64,000 nucleotides of DNA from an uncultured bacterium (GTDB lineage: Bacteria > Desulfobacterota > Binatia > UBA1149 > CAITLU01): the NCBI GenBank assembly GCA_903893315.1, contig CAITLU010000013.1, positions 1 to 64,000 of the forward strand, written 5' to 3'. The first letter of the stretch is position 1. Every line of letters starts with the position of its first letter. Below, piece by piece: positions 23,752 to 31,753 of the stretch. The notes beneath the pieces were generated by a model that was not told the DNA's origin, did no database searches, and worked only from the letters and a program-made list of their open reading frames with translations. The position numbers and the translations under genes were made by a program.

Positions 23752-26616
23752 TCAGGCGACCTTCGCCACCTCGACTCTTGTATCGCGGTCGCTCTGGCCC
23801 GGCTGCAGGCAGATGAACATCGGCCGCAGATGAAACTGACCTCCGGCCAACTCCACCGGGTTCATCGGACTCGGTATCAAATTCTGGAAGCCCTTGCCGT
23901 CTGCGAACTGATGATTCTCCCACGCGTGGTAGACGATCACCTGCCCGGGACGCACACTCGGAGCCACTTTGGCGTGGATCCGGAACTTGTCGAGATCGTT
24001 CCCGACTTCCACTTCGTCCCCGTCGGCGATCCCACGCGCAGCGGCATCGTCGGTGTTCATGTACATGATCGGCTGGCCGCGTTGCTGGCGCAGCATCAAC
24101 GCATCGTCGCGCCATGCAGCGTGAATGCTCCAGCGCGTGTGACCTCCGGTCATGACGAGAGGGTGGTTGCCTCCCGCACTCGGTTGATCCTTGTGCACCG
24201 GCAGTTCTTCACCAAGTTCCAGATACAGTTCCTGGTCTATGTAGAACTGTATGCGCCGGGTCAGCGTCGGGTAGATCATCTTCTTCTGAGTATGCCAGGT
24301 GAACGGAGAGATGGTCTCGCCGGGATTGATATCGCAGGCATTCCCGACCGACGATGCTGCGCCGCCGACAGCGGTGAAGCGTGCATAGCCCTTCGTCTTC
24401 AGATCTTCCCACTCGACGCCCTCGAGGTTGCTCGAAAGCCGAATGAGTTCCCCGGCTGCCTTGTCCTCGTCCGCCTCGGTGAACTCCCCATTCATGCTGA
24501 AACTGTCGTAAACGACGTCGAAGCCCATTTCATCGCCGTTGCGGGCTTTGAACTTCGTCGCACCGGTAGCTTTGGCTCTCTCCTGGACTTTCTTTGCCAG
24601 CAGCGCCGTGATCTCGAAGTCCGACTTCGTCTCCTGGAAACTCGACATCTTGGTGCCGGCGTGAATGAACGGCATCAACGGAGTCGCCCACTTGTGCTCG
24701 GTGCGCTCGTACCAGGCCGTCACCGGGAGAACGTAGTCAGAATGCATCGCGCTCGATGACATGCGCCAGTCCATCGTGACAAAAGCACGAAGTTCCGGGA
24801 ACAGTTTCTTGAAGAGCTGCGGATAGCCTCGCAGGCGGCGCAGGACGTTGCTGCCCACTTCGAAAATGACGCGCGGCGGCTCGCCCGGCGGCGGATAAAC
24901 GTACTGCCAACCTTTGTCTAGCGACTCCTTGAGGTAGTCCTTGACGTCACGCTTGAGATGCGGATCCCACTTGCGAGAGTCGGCGGCCAAATCGAGCAGA
25001 CCGCCGTGAACGTTCCAGAACAAGACTCCCGACACCCAGCGTCCGTCCTTGTACATCTGACGGGCCAGTTCATAGGTGACCATCTCGTCGGTGAAACCCC
25101 TGAGCTTGAGAGGCACCGCTTCCTTCAATATGCGGGCCGTCAGACTCAGTTCACCCAACCTTCCGCGACTTTCCAGGAACGTGTACTTGTCGGTTCCGTC
25201 ATTCGTAAGGAACGGGAACGCGCTGAACCCGCTTCCCTTCTTTCCCATGTGGCCGCACAGCGAGAGGAGCAGAATCTGGGAACGCTCGACCAAGTTGCCG
25301 TGATAAAACTTGCTCCAGTTACTGCTCGTGACGTTCGCTACCGTCTTGGCCTTGCCGATATCACGCGCCAACTGCCGGATCGTTTGCGCGGTGACGCCGG
25401 TCACGACAGCCGCCTTCTCCGGAGTGTAGTTGGTGTTGAGTTTTTCCTTGAGCAGCATCAACACCGGACTGACGGAAACCTTACCGGTCAGCGTCTGTAC
25501 CTCGTAAACACCGTCGAGTGCCGGCACGACGGCGCCTAGATCGAGCGTCGTCTGCGACGCCGCGACTATGGAGTTCTGTGCGGTGTCGAACAGGTAAAGA
25601 ACTTCGTCGCTTCCACCCTTTTCGATGTCCGACTGGCGCAGGAACTGATGGGTGTCCTTGCGCACCAGGAAGCCGAGGTCTGTCTGCTCGCGAATGAACG
25701 CTTCGTCCTGGAGACGCTCCTCGAGAATCACCTGGCACATCGACAGTGCCAGCGCCGCATCCGTACCGGTGATGATCGGCACCCACTGATCGACGTGAAT
25801 TCCAGAAGCGTTGAAGTCCGGGGAAATCGAGATCAGCCGCGACCCGTGATAGCGCGCCTCTGTGTAAATATGGGCGTTGGGAATCTGCGTGTAGAGCGGA
25901 TTGCAGCCCCAGATCAGTATGATTTCAGTGGCGAAGTAGTCATCGAGCGACCGCTCGGCGATTATCTTGCCGAACGTGACCGCTGAACCGTGGTGGCCGT
26001 CGCCAATCTCGGTGTTCATGTCCAGTACGACGCTGTCGAGCGCCATGGCCAGACGCGACACGCCGGCCGCCATGTTCCCCATCGTGAACAAGGGACCAAG
26101 GCTCCACACTACCTTGTCGGTCCCTTCTTTCTGGATGGTATCCATCACGGTGTCGGCGATCTCGGTGAGAGCCTGATCCCACGAAATACGCTGCCACTTT
26201 CCCGAACCACGCTCGCCTACTCGCTTCAGCGGAAACTTCAGGCGCGTCGGATCGTACATGCGCTCGCTGAAACACGCGCCCTTCTGACAGCCACGAGGGT
26301 TCATGTCCGGAACGTCGTCGTTCGTCCGAGGATAGTCGGCCGCCTGTTCTTCGCGCCACACGACGCCGTCCTTGACGTAGACGTTCCAACAGCAGTGCGC
26401 CTGGTACCAGCAGTTCACGAAGTGTGAACTGCGACCGACCTTGTCCCAGGTCCATTTCTGGCGGTACAGATCTTCCCAGGCCCGATAGGCCGGAATCGTC
26501 GGAAGCGAGGACTCGGCGGCCTCGACGCTAGAAACGGGAAAGGCAAGCCGGTTCATCGACAGTGCCAGCAAACCCGCTCCGGCGCCCTGCAAAAATTGTC
26601 GTCGAGTAATGTTCAT
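23752..26616 (-). CDS. Tat-exported molybdoenzyme alpha subunit, copy 1
   Basis: 954 residues, first alpha gene after the beta/gamma/chaperone set, 35 nt after the chaperone stop. Twin-arginine signal MNITRRQFLQGAG; ATG 26616 follows GGGGAAAAGG. Ligands H65, C69, C75-C76 and C110; likely molybdenum ligand D206 (TEIGDGHHG). GGHTRWSIHAAWR and YHAWENHQF blocks are present. It is the twin of copy 2. Being nearest to the chaperone and beta genes, it may be the original catalytic partner, with the others added later. Confidence 0.93.
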   Translation of the reverse strand: MNITRRQFLQGAGAGLLALSMNRLAFPVSSVEAAESSLPTIPAYRAWEDLYRQKWTWDKVGRSSHFVNCWYQAHCCWNVYVKDGVVWREEQAADYPRTNDDVPDMNPRGCQKGACFSERMYDPTRLKFPLKRVGERGSGKWQRISWDQALTEIADTVMDTIQKEGTDKVVWSLGPLFTMGNMAAGVSRLAMALDSVVLDMNTEIGDGHHGSAVTFGKIIAERSLDDYFATEIILIWGCNPLYTQIPNAHIYTEARYHGSRLISISPDFNASGIHVDQWVPIITGTDAALALSMCQVILEERLQDEAFIREQTDLGFLVRKDTHQFLRQSDIEKGGSDEVLYLFDTAQNSIVAASQTTLDLGAVVPALDGVYEVQTLTGKVSVSPVLMLLKEKLNTNYTPEKAAVVTGVTAQTIRQLARDIGKAKTVANVTSSNWSKFYHGNLVERSQILLLSLCGHMGKKGSGFSAFPFLTNDGTDKYTFLESRGRLGELSLTARILKEAVPLKLRGFTDEMVTYELARQMYKDGRWVSGVLFWNVHGGLLDLAADSRKWDPHLKRDVKDYLKESLDKGWQYVYPPPGEPPRVIFEVGSNVLRRLRGYPQLFKKLFPELRAFVTMDWRMSSSAMHSDYVLPVTAWYERTEHKWATPLMPFIHAGTKMSSFQETKSDFEITALLAKKVQERAKATGATKFKARNGDEMGFDVVYDSFSMNGEFTEADEDKAAGELIRLSSNLEGVEWEDLKTKGYARFTAVGGAASSVGNACDINPGETISPFTWHTQKKMIYPTLTRRIQFYIDQELYLELGEELPVHKDQPSAGGNHPLVMTGGHTRWSIHAAWRDDALMLRQQRGQPIMYMNTDDAAARGIADGDEVEVGNDLDKFRIHAKVAPSVRPGQVIVYHAWENHQFADGKGFQNLIPSPMNPVELAGGQFHLRPMFICLQPGQSDRDTRVEVAKVA

Positions 26617-26651
26617 CGCCTTTTCCCCTGGCGTTTCGTGAGAGGGACCGC

Positions 26652-27308
26652 TCAGTTGTCGACAGCCGCGGCCGCGTAAGCGCGGTCAGCTTCGAAGAAC
26701 GCAAGCGCAAAGTTGACCAGCGCCGTGAAGAACGGCGCCGGCTTCTGCTTGGCCAAACGGTCGCGAAGTTGCGGCACCCAGCGGCACAGATGACGTTCCA
26801 GGAAATCCCGTTCCGCACGCAGCAGCGATGAGACGTCGTCCCCCTGCTGCCCGGCCTCGGCCTCGCGGAACGTCAGGTAATGCAGGAACTCCAATTCAGT
26901 CGTGATGTGGTCGGGGAGTTCACGGACCTCCGGCGAAAGGTGCAACTCGAAAAAATTATAGAAGCGGGTCGCCTCTTCCATGTTTTTCATTCGGTCGCCT
27001 ATGTACACGCCACCGTAGAGCGGGCACGGAGGCCCTGCCGCACCGACGTCGAAGAGTCTGATGTACTCGGACTCGAACTCGACGTAATCGTCGGGCGCAG
27101 CGGCCAGATCGGCCGTCACCGCCGCCGACAACTGGTGTGGCAACGCGGCACAAAGGTCGGCAATAGCCTGCACGATCAACCCTTCGCGGATTGCGCCGTG
27201 GAATTCCTCGTCAGGAAATCCGAAAGCGGCGGCCAGCAGCGCATACAGCTGCGAACGACTGGCCGCCGTGCGTTCGAATTCGCCCTCGAGACCGTTCAGT
27301 TCCGTCAT
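26652..27308 (-). CDS. TorD/DmsD-family chaperone (delta subunit) for molybdoenzyme maturation
   Basis: 218 residues, all-helical family. It binds the Tat signal of an apo-molybdoenzyme and holds it until cofactor is inserted. The family motif is seen in PDHITTELEFLHYLTFREAE, and the PLYGGVYIGD segment is also typical. ATG 27308 overlaps the beta stop codon (TGATG), indicating coupled translation. It is the only such chaperone in the window, so it probably serves all the Tat-exported alpha subunits here. Confidence 0.92.
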   Translation of the reverse strand: MTELNGLEGEFERTAASRSQLYALLAAAFGFPDEEFHGAIREGLIVQAIADLCAALPHQLSAAVTADLAAAPDDYVEFESEYIRLFDVGAAGPPCPLYGGVYIGDRMKNMEEATRFYNFFELHLSPEVRELPDHITTELEFLHYLTFREAEAGQQGDDVSSLLRAERDFLERHLCRWVPQLRDRLAKQKPAPFFTALVNFALAFFEADRAYAAAAVDN

Positions 27309-28414
27309 CACGCACTCCGCGGCGCGATCGTCGCGGGATCCGTGGTCAACGGGCCGAAAAGACTCTTCCACTCGTAGACGATCAAGGTGTCCAGCAACTC
27401 CGACTTGCCGCCGGCCTTGGTCTTGGCCATTTCGGCGTTGAGAATTTCGAGCGCGGGCTCGACCGCATCGCCGAACAGGAACTTCAGGTACTCGGTAGGA
27501 ATGCGCGGCTTGGTGAGGTCGAGGTTTCCCTGCTCATCCAGACGCGGCGGCGAAATCGGCGGCACGTAGTAGATGTTCGGCTGCGTACCGCGGTCCGGAT
27601 GAAGGGGCAGAGCCACCTTCCACTTGTTCACCAGCTTGTGAATCGGGCCGTTTTCGTCGTCCAGATAGCCGACGAACCGGAGGCGCCCCGGACACTGGCG
27701 TGCGCACGCGTTCGCGACTCCCTTCTCGACGCGCGGGTAACAGAAAATACACTTCTGCGACGTCTGGGTGACGTGGTTGAAGTAGATCTTCTTGTAAGGG
27801 CACGCCTCCATGCAGAACCGGTAGCCCTTGCACTTGTCCTGGTTGATCAGGACGATCCCGTCTTCTTTGCGCTTGTAGATGGCGTTGCGCGGGCACGCCT
27901 CCAGACACGCCGGATTGGTGCAGTGATTACAGATGCGCGGGAGATAGAAGTAGAAGCTGTTCGGATACTTTCCGCCGCCCTGATCTTCATCCCAGTTCGG
28001 ACCCCAGTCCGGGTCACCGCTGGGCTTCAAGTGCGTCGTGTTGCCCTTGCCCCCGTAGAAGACTTCCTCGTAGTTGAACTCCCAGGCCTCGCCGAAATCG
28101 CGCTTCGACGGCAGTTGACCGGCGCGGGGTTCCTCGCCTCGGAAACCGCCGCCCATCTGCTGCCAATCACGCGGCGTGCCCCTGCCGGGCTGAGTGTTGA
28201 CCGTCGCCCACCACATGTATTCCATGCCTTGGTCGCGGGTCCACAGCGTCTTGCATGCAATCACGCAGGTCTGACAGCCCAGGCACTTGTTCAGGTCGAA
28301 CACCATCGCAACCTGACGGTCGCATTGCTTGAGCTGGGCTTTCTGGCTCTTTTGCTCGTTGGCCAGATCCTTTAAACGCTGCTCTTTTTTCTGCTCTTCG
28401 GTCATCTCTGCCAT
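27308..28414 (-). CDS. Iron-sulfur beta subunit of type II molybdoenzyme (EbdB/NarH-like)
   Basis: 368 residues. It carries electrons from the alpha-subunit cluster to the gamma heme. Cys groups: C44-x2-C47-x2-C50-x3-C54 (CLGCQTCVIACK); then CNHCTNPACLEACP; then CKGYRFCMEACP; and CIFCYP...ACARQCPG. These make four clusters as in EbdB and NarH. ATG 28414 is chosen from GGGAGAA upstream; a longer frame exists but has no support. Residues 3-35 are highly charged and probably helical. No signal peptide is present, so export would be by hitch-hiking with a Tat-signalled alpha subunit. Confidence 0.93.
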   Translation of the reverse strand: MAEMTEEQKKEQRLKDLANEQKSQKAQLKQCDRQVAMVFDLNKCLGCQTCVIACKTLWTRDQGMEYMWWATVNTQPGRGTPRDWQQMGGGFRGEEPRAGQLPSKRDFGEAWEFNYEEVFYGGKGNTTHLKPSGDPDWGPNWDEDQGGGKYPNSFYFYLPRICNHCTNPACLEACPRNAIYKRKEDGIVLINQDKCKGYRFCMEACPYKKIYFNHVTQTSQKCIFCYPRVEKGVANACARQCPGRLRFVGYLDDENGPIHKLVNKWKVALPLHPDRGTQPNIYYVPPISPPRLDEQGNLDLTKPRIPTEYLKFLFGDAVEPALEILNAEMAKTKAGGKSELLDTLIVYEWKSLFGPLTTDPATIAPRSA

Positions 28415-28458
28415 GAGTGTTCTCCCTAACGATAAATTCCGGAGTCGCGCGGCGGCCT

Positions 28459-29121
28459 TCAGGCTTCCAGCGCCAGCTCCCGCCACTCCTTCGAAAACGA
28501 CTTCACGCCGGCGCGTTCGCCGCTACCACCTTCCCAAACCGCAAAGCCGACCTTGACGGTCTTGCCGACTGCCAGTTGCACCGCTTCCTGCTGTAACTCG
28601 GGCACCGACAACGGACGGGTAAAGACCACCGACCATTTCCCCTGCTGCCAGGCTCCCCGCGCGCGGATCGGGGACTTCTTGGAAAACTCCGTCGACCCCA
28701 GGCCGTGCGCGATCGTGTTGCGGGCTTCGTCCTGCTTGTAGTTCGCTCGCCAGAACCACGCGTTGACCGGCACATCCTTGCTGCCCATCTCTTCGATGGG
28801 AGTGTCTCCGCCGCCGATCGGCATCAGAATGCCGCAGCCGTCGGGGAACATGTTCGTGTCGATCACTTCCTTGTTGTTCTCGCTCTCGTCGCCCCACGAG
28901 AGTCGGAAGAATACATCGTTGCCGTTGTGCGCAGCCTGCACTTCCAAACTGCGGCACTTACCGATCTGCTTCTCGTCACGGCTGGCCTTGATGTACTCCG
29001 AAGGCTGATTTGCCAGCGGAGTCGCGGACATCGTCAAGGTTTCCGGCGGCACGCTGGCCCACGCCGCAGCCGCTGGGTCCAACAACTGATCAGCCGCACC
29101 ACTAACTTTCGTACACTGCAT
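28459..29121 (-). CDS. Heme b-binding gamma subunit (EbdC/DdhC-like)
   Basis: 220 residues of the ethylbenzene dehydrogenase gamma family, which binds one heme b through Met and Lys and hands electrons to a cytochrome. Recognisable parts include DVFFRLSWGDES, the Met-rich loop TNMFPDGCGILMPIGGG (a likely Met ligand), VNAWFWRANY, and the C-terminal FAVWEGGSGERAGVKS (possible Lys ligand). No signal peptide is visible, which is unusual for a periplasmic subunit, so it may be exported in complex with alpha. Start ATG 29121 follows AAGGAGAG. The gene lies 71 nt after the TetR gene and 44 nt before beta. Confidence 0.9.
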   Translation of the reverse strand: MQCTKVSGAADQLLDPAAAAWASVPPETLTMSATPLANQPSEYIKASRDEKQIGKCRSLEVQAAHNGNDVFFRLSWGDESENNKEVIDTNMFPDGCGILMPIGGGDTPIEEMGSKDVPVNAWFWRANYKQDEARNTIAHGLGSTEFSKKSPIRARGAWQQGKWSVVFTRPLSVPELQQEAVQLAVGKTVKVGFAVWEGGSGERAGVKSFSKEWRELALEA

Positions 29122-29192
29122 GATGACTCTCCTTGCCCGTACGCAAACGCGGACTCTCCGTCACCGATCCGCTCCAGGGTCATTCCCCGGAG

Positions 29193-29852
29193 CTATGCCA
29201 TTGCCACTTCTGCACCAGCCGTTGTCGGCGCTCTTAGCGGCGCCTCCAAACCGGCGGCGAGACAATTGTGAACGACACTCGTTACGTGTCGCTTGACGCG
29301 CTCGACGTTATCGACGTTGAGCGGGTCGGAAAACCAGTCGGGCGCCAACACTGGCGCCGAGGTAAAGAAAAACGCGACCATCCCGATGACTCCCACGATC
29401 ACCGCGTGCACATCGACCGGAGGACTGCCCGTTGCCAACCGCCATTCCGACAGAAACTCGACGACCAAGCCCAGGACGCGCTGTGCTTCGTCTGCTCCCG
29501 GACCTGGCGGCGCATCCCCGAGCGATTGGCGCACGAGCATCTTGGTCCGCTCCGGGTGGGCGACGACCATGTCGACGTAAGCCTCAACCAGCGACCGGAC
29601 TTTTTGGAGAGGCGGCGCCGCGCCATCGAGCGCTCCCTGAATCGTCAACTTCGTTTCGTAATACCCGTACTTGAGAACCTCCCGGTAGAGGTCCTCCTTG
29701 CTTGCAAAGTGGTGAAACAAAGACGCTTTCTGCACGCCCACGCTGTGCGCGATCTCGTGCAGGCGCGTGCCGACATAGCCGCGGTCGGCGAACAGCACCT
29801 CCGCCGCTCTCAGGATCCGCTCGCGCGTACCGCCTACTGATACGTCTTCCAT
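29193..29852 (-). CDS. TetR-family repressor, first gene of the molybdoenzyme operon
   Basis: 219 residues. N-terminal helix-turn-helix at about 9-55 (TRERILRAAEVLFADRGY...VGVQKASLFHHFASKEDLY), with a variable ligand-binding helical domain after it. ATG 29852 is chosen since the upstream frame start lies inside the promoter. The -10 element ends only 11 nt before this ATG, implying a leaderless message. It is the first gene behind one of five copies of the palindrome, so it is probably the repressor of itself and of the other four units. Its ligand may be the enzyme substrate or product. Confidence 0.9.
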   Translation of the reverse strand: MEDVSVGGTRERILRAAEVLFADRGYVGTRLHEIAHSVGVQKASLFHHFASKEDLYREVLKYGYYETKLTIQGALDGAAPPLQKVRSLVEAYVDMVVAHPERTKMLVRQSLGDAPPGPGADEAQRVLGLVVEFLSEWRLATGSPPVDVHAVIVGVIGMVAFFFTSAPVLAPDWFSDPLNVDNVERVKRHVTSVVHNCLAAGLEAPLRAPTTAGAEVAMA

Positions 29853-29862
29853 GTGCGCGGGC

Positions 29863-29903
29863 AGTCTACCGAACGGTCGGACGGTTCGTATGACCAATGT
29901 CAG
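29863..29903 (-). promoter_or_regulatory. Dual-site promoter of the tetR-gamma-beta-delta-alpha operon
   Basis: On the minus strand: box CTGACATTGGTCAT (29903-29890), 21 bp, TAGACT (29868-29863). The TetR-type palindrome covers 29883-29864 (CGTCCGACCGTTCGGTAGAC). Inferred transcription start near 29856, 4 nt before ATG 29852. Confidence 0.78.
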
Positions 29904-30022
29904 TCGCCGCCCTGATTTTCGTCAGCCGGAACCGAATGCCCATCCAACTGCTCCTTAACACCCGCTGAGCGTGAACTCGGGAGCGTTCCTCCCCACCCCG
30001 GACCGGCCGATCACCCCAAACC

Positions 30023-30400
30023 TCAGTAGATGAGGACTCCATTGTGGGAGAGGAACGAGACAACTTGGCTACGTCGGCGTCGCGCCTCTACACCACGGCC
30101 GGCGCTGCTCTCGAATTCCTTGAGTCTCAGCAGGAGTTCCTCACGGCGCTGCTTGCTGGCGAAAACCTCCCCGGTAAGCCGCTTGCGCAGAAAGCAGAAC
30201 GCCACCAGTTCGTCGGGATCCTTACCTACGAGTTGGCAGAAGGCCTCCAGCACCTGAAGCTTCAGCGGATCTTCCGCCAGCGGGTCGCCGCCCCATTGTT
30301 TCTGCAATCCCGCGGACCAGACTGCCACGCTCTGGTATTTTCCGATCGGCTCGACGAGCACCTCGCTACTCGGGAAGTCCCAGTTTGCGAGCGAGGTCAC
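30023..30400 (-). CDS. Small protein of unknown function downstream of nitroreductase
   Basis: 125 residues, not recognised. GTG 30400 is preferred: it lies within the end of the nitroreductase gene (35-nt overlap) and has AGGAA upstream. A compact middle region (GGDPLAEDPLKLQVLEAF, then DPDELVAFCFLRK) and a basic stretch near the C terminus (EARRRRSQ) are visible, mostly helical. The middle vaguely recalls core-binding domains of tyrosine recombinases, but no catalytic domain follows. Probably the last gene of the catabolic operon. Confidence 0.5.
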   Translation of the reverse strand: MTSLANWDFPSSEVLVEPIGKYQSVAVWSAGLQKQWGGDPLAEDPLKLQVLEAFCQLVGKDPDELVAFCFLRKRLTGEVFASKQRREELLLRLKEFESSAGRGVEARRRRSQVVSFLSHNGVLIY

Positions 30401-31148
30401 GCAGTTCCTGCTGCCGGCCCGGCAGCGGCGCCGTCGCCTGCAACATTCCCTCCTGTCTGAGTTTCTCGACAACCGCCTCGTCGCGCCGGAACGGGTTGCC
30501 GACGCGGCCTTCGAAGTACAGTTGCTCAAACGGCGGTCGAGGCCGTTGCCCGCCGGCCTCCTTAGATTCGAGCGGGTAACCCAGATTCAGCAGGTAGTGG
30601 GGAACCCAATCGTCGGGAATGCCGAACGCCTCCTTGGCGGCCTCGGTGTCGAACGCGGTCCAGCACGCCCCAAGGCCTTCGTTGTAGGCCATCAGCAGCC
30701 CCTGGTTCGCGCACCCGCCGTTGTCGAAAGCCATCGCGACCGGATAGGCCTCGCTGGTGCTGAGCGGCTCCAGCAACTGAGGCCAGACGAACTCATCCAC
30801 GAATCGGTGGGTCCAGCCGTGACTCGGGGCCAGCGCTCCGACGTCGATGAGCTGCTTGGGACTCGCACCGTGGTCCTTGGCGATCACCGACATGTCGCCG
30901 TAGCAGTAGATATGAACCGGCGCGAGTTCCATGATCACACCGGCAACCGGCAGCTTGAGTTTCTCGAACGTCTCGGCCGACAAATCGTCGCGATACACCA
31001 CGACGGCGCGCAGCCAGTGAGCGTTCATCGCGCACGACCCCAGCCGCATCGCCTCGAGGATCTTCTGGATCTTTTCGCGCTCGACCGGTCGGTCCGGGTC
31101 GAAAAAACGGATGGACCGTCGAATACCGATGACCTGCGTGAACTCCAT
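30366..31148 (-). CDS. Nitroreductase-family flavoprotein
   Basis: 260 residues. The N-terminal RRSIRFFDPDRPVEREKI motif binds FMN phosphate. The middle has the family pattern with NGGCANQGLLMAYNEGLGACW, followed by YLLNLGYPLE. These NAD(P)H-dependent enzymes reduce nitro groups, quinones or enones, and some dehalogenate. It is longer than minimal nitroreductases and has an extra C-terminal segment (about 215-260). It is part of the minus-strand operon with acyl-CoA ligase and dehydrogenase genes, which suggests a catabolic step; substrate unknown. Confidence 0.88.
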   Translation of the reverse strand: MEFTQVIGIRRSIRFFDPDRPVEREKIQKILEAMRLGSCAMNAHWLRAVVVYRDDLSAETFEKLKLPVAGVIMELAPVHIYCYGDMSVIAKDHGASPKQLIDVGALAPSHGWTHRFVDEFVWPQLLEPLSTSEAYPVAMAFDNGGCANQGLLMAYNEGLGACWTAFDTEAAKEAFGIPDDWVPHYLLNLGYPLESKEAGGQRPRPPFEQLYFEGRVGNPFRRDEAVVEKLRQEGMLQATAPLPGRQQELRDLARKLGLPE

Positions 31149-31233
31149 CGCCTTTCTCCTTGTGCAGGCTAACCCGCCGCCTCTTCTCGCCTACGTGCTG
31201 TCCCGAAGCTGTGTCCGGGCCTGATGAGTATCC

Positions 31234-31734
31234 TCAGCCGCCGGTGAGGGCGCGAAGCAGCGGGCGCTGCACCCACCCTTCGGCCAGCGGCGCCATGTGG
31301 AGGATGTGCGCCGCGCGCTCGGAAAACTGCCAGCGGCCATCCACACGACGATAACGATCGATGTAACGCCCGGCGCCGACAACGGCGTCGCCGGTGGCCG
31401 GATGTTTGGCGGTCAGCTCGAAGTAGCACTCGCCGGCGGCGGTATCGCCATCTATCACGATTCTTTCGTTGTGGACCGTGTGACTCATGTCTTGCAGCAA
31501 CACGGCCACGACCCCGGTAAAGAATCCGAGAATCTCCGCGCGGCCATTCGAAATCAGCGGAGATATGGCCCCCGCAGCATCGTGAAAGTCGCAGCTCGCA
31601 TCGTGGGTGAACCAGCACGTCACCAGTTCTTCGAAGTGCCCGTCGTCGACTAGGAAGCAGTACGTCGCCTGTAGTTCGCGAATAGCTTCCCTGTCTTCGA
31701 GACGTTGAAGGCGGTCGGTAATGTTTTCTTCCAT
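31234..31734 (-). CDS. NTF2/SnoaL-like protein
   Basis: 166 residues of the cone-shaped NTF2 fold (SnoaL_4 type). Family features are the N-terminal helix DRLQRLEDREAIRELQATYC, WFTHDASCDFHD, and DGDTAAGECYFEL followed by GRYIDRYRRVDGRWQF. Members act as small hydratases, isomerases or polyketide/steroid-modifying enzymes, or only bind ligands. ATG 31734 fits the family start; ATG 31752, overlapping the acyl-CoA dehydrogenase stop, is the alternative. Function here is unassigned. Confidence 0.85.
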   Translation of the reverse strand: MEENITDRLQRLEDREAIRELQATYCFLVDDGHFEELVTCWFTHDASCDFHDAAGAISPLISNGRAEILGFFTGVVAVLLQDMSHTVHNERIVIDGDTAAGECYFELTAKHPATGDAVVGAGRYIDRYRRVDGRWQFSERAAHILHMAPLAEGWVQRPLLRALTGG

Positions 31735-31753
31735 GTTCAACCTATGGGCCATG

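Noticed and set aside
23639-24115. Extension of alpha copy 2 upstream of its twin-arginine signal (about 159 codons)
   Set aside because: It overlaps the 3' end of copy 1, reads as random Arg-rich sequence, and the Tat signal with ribosome binding site marks the true start at 23638.
30023-30400. Possible tyrosine recombinase
   Set aside because: Only a weak core-binding-like look; no catalytic R-H-R-Y domain is present.
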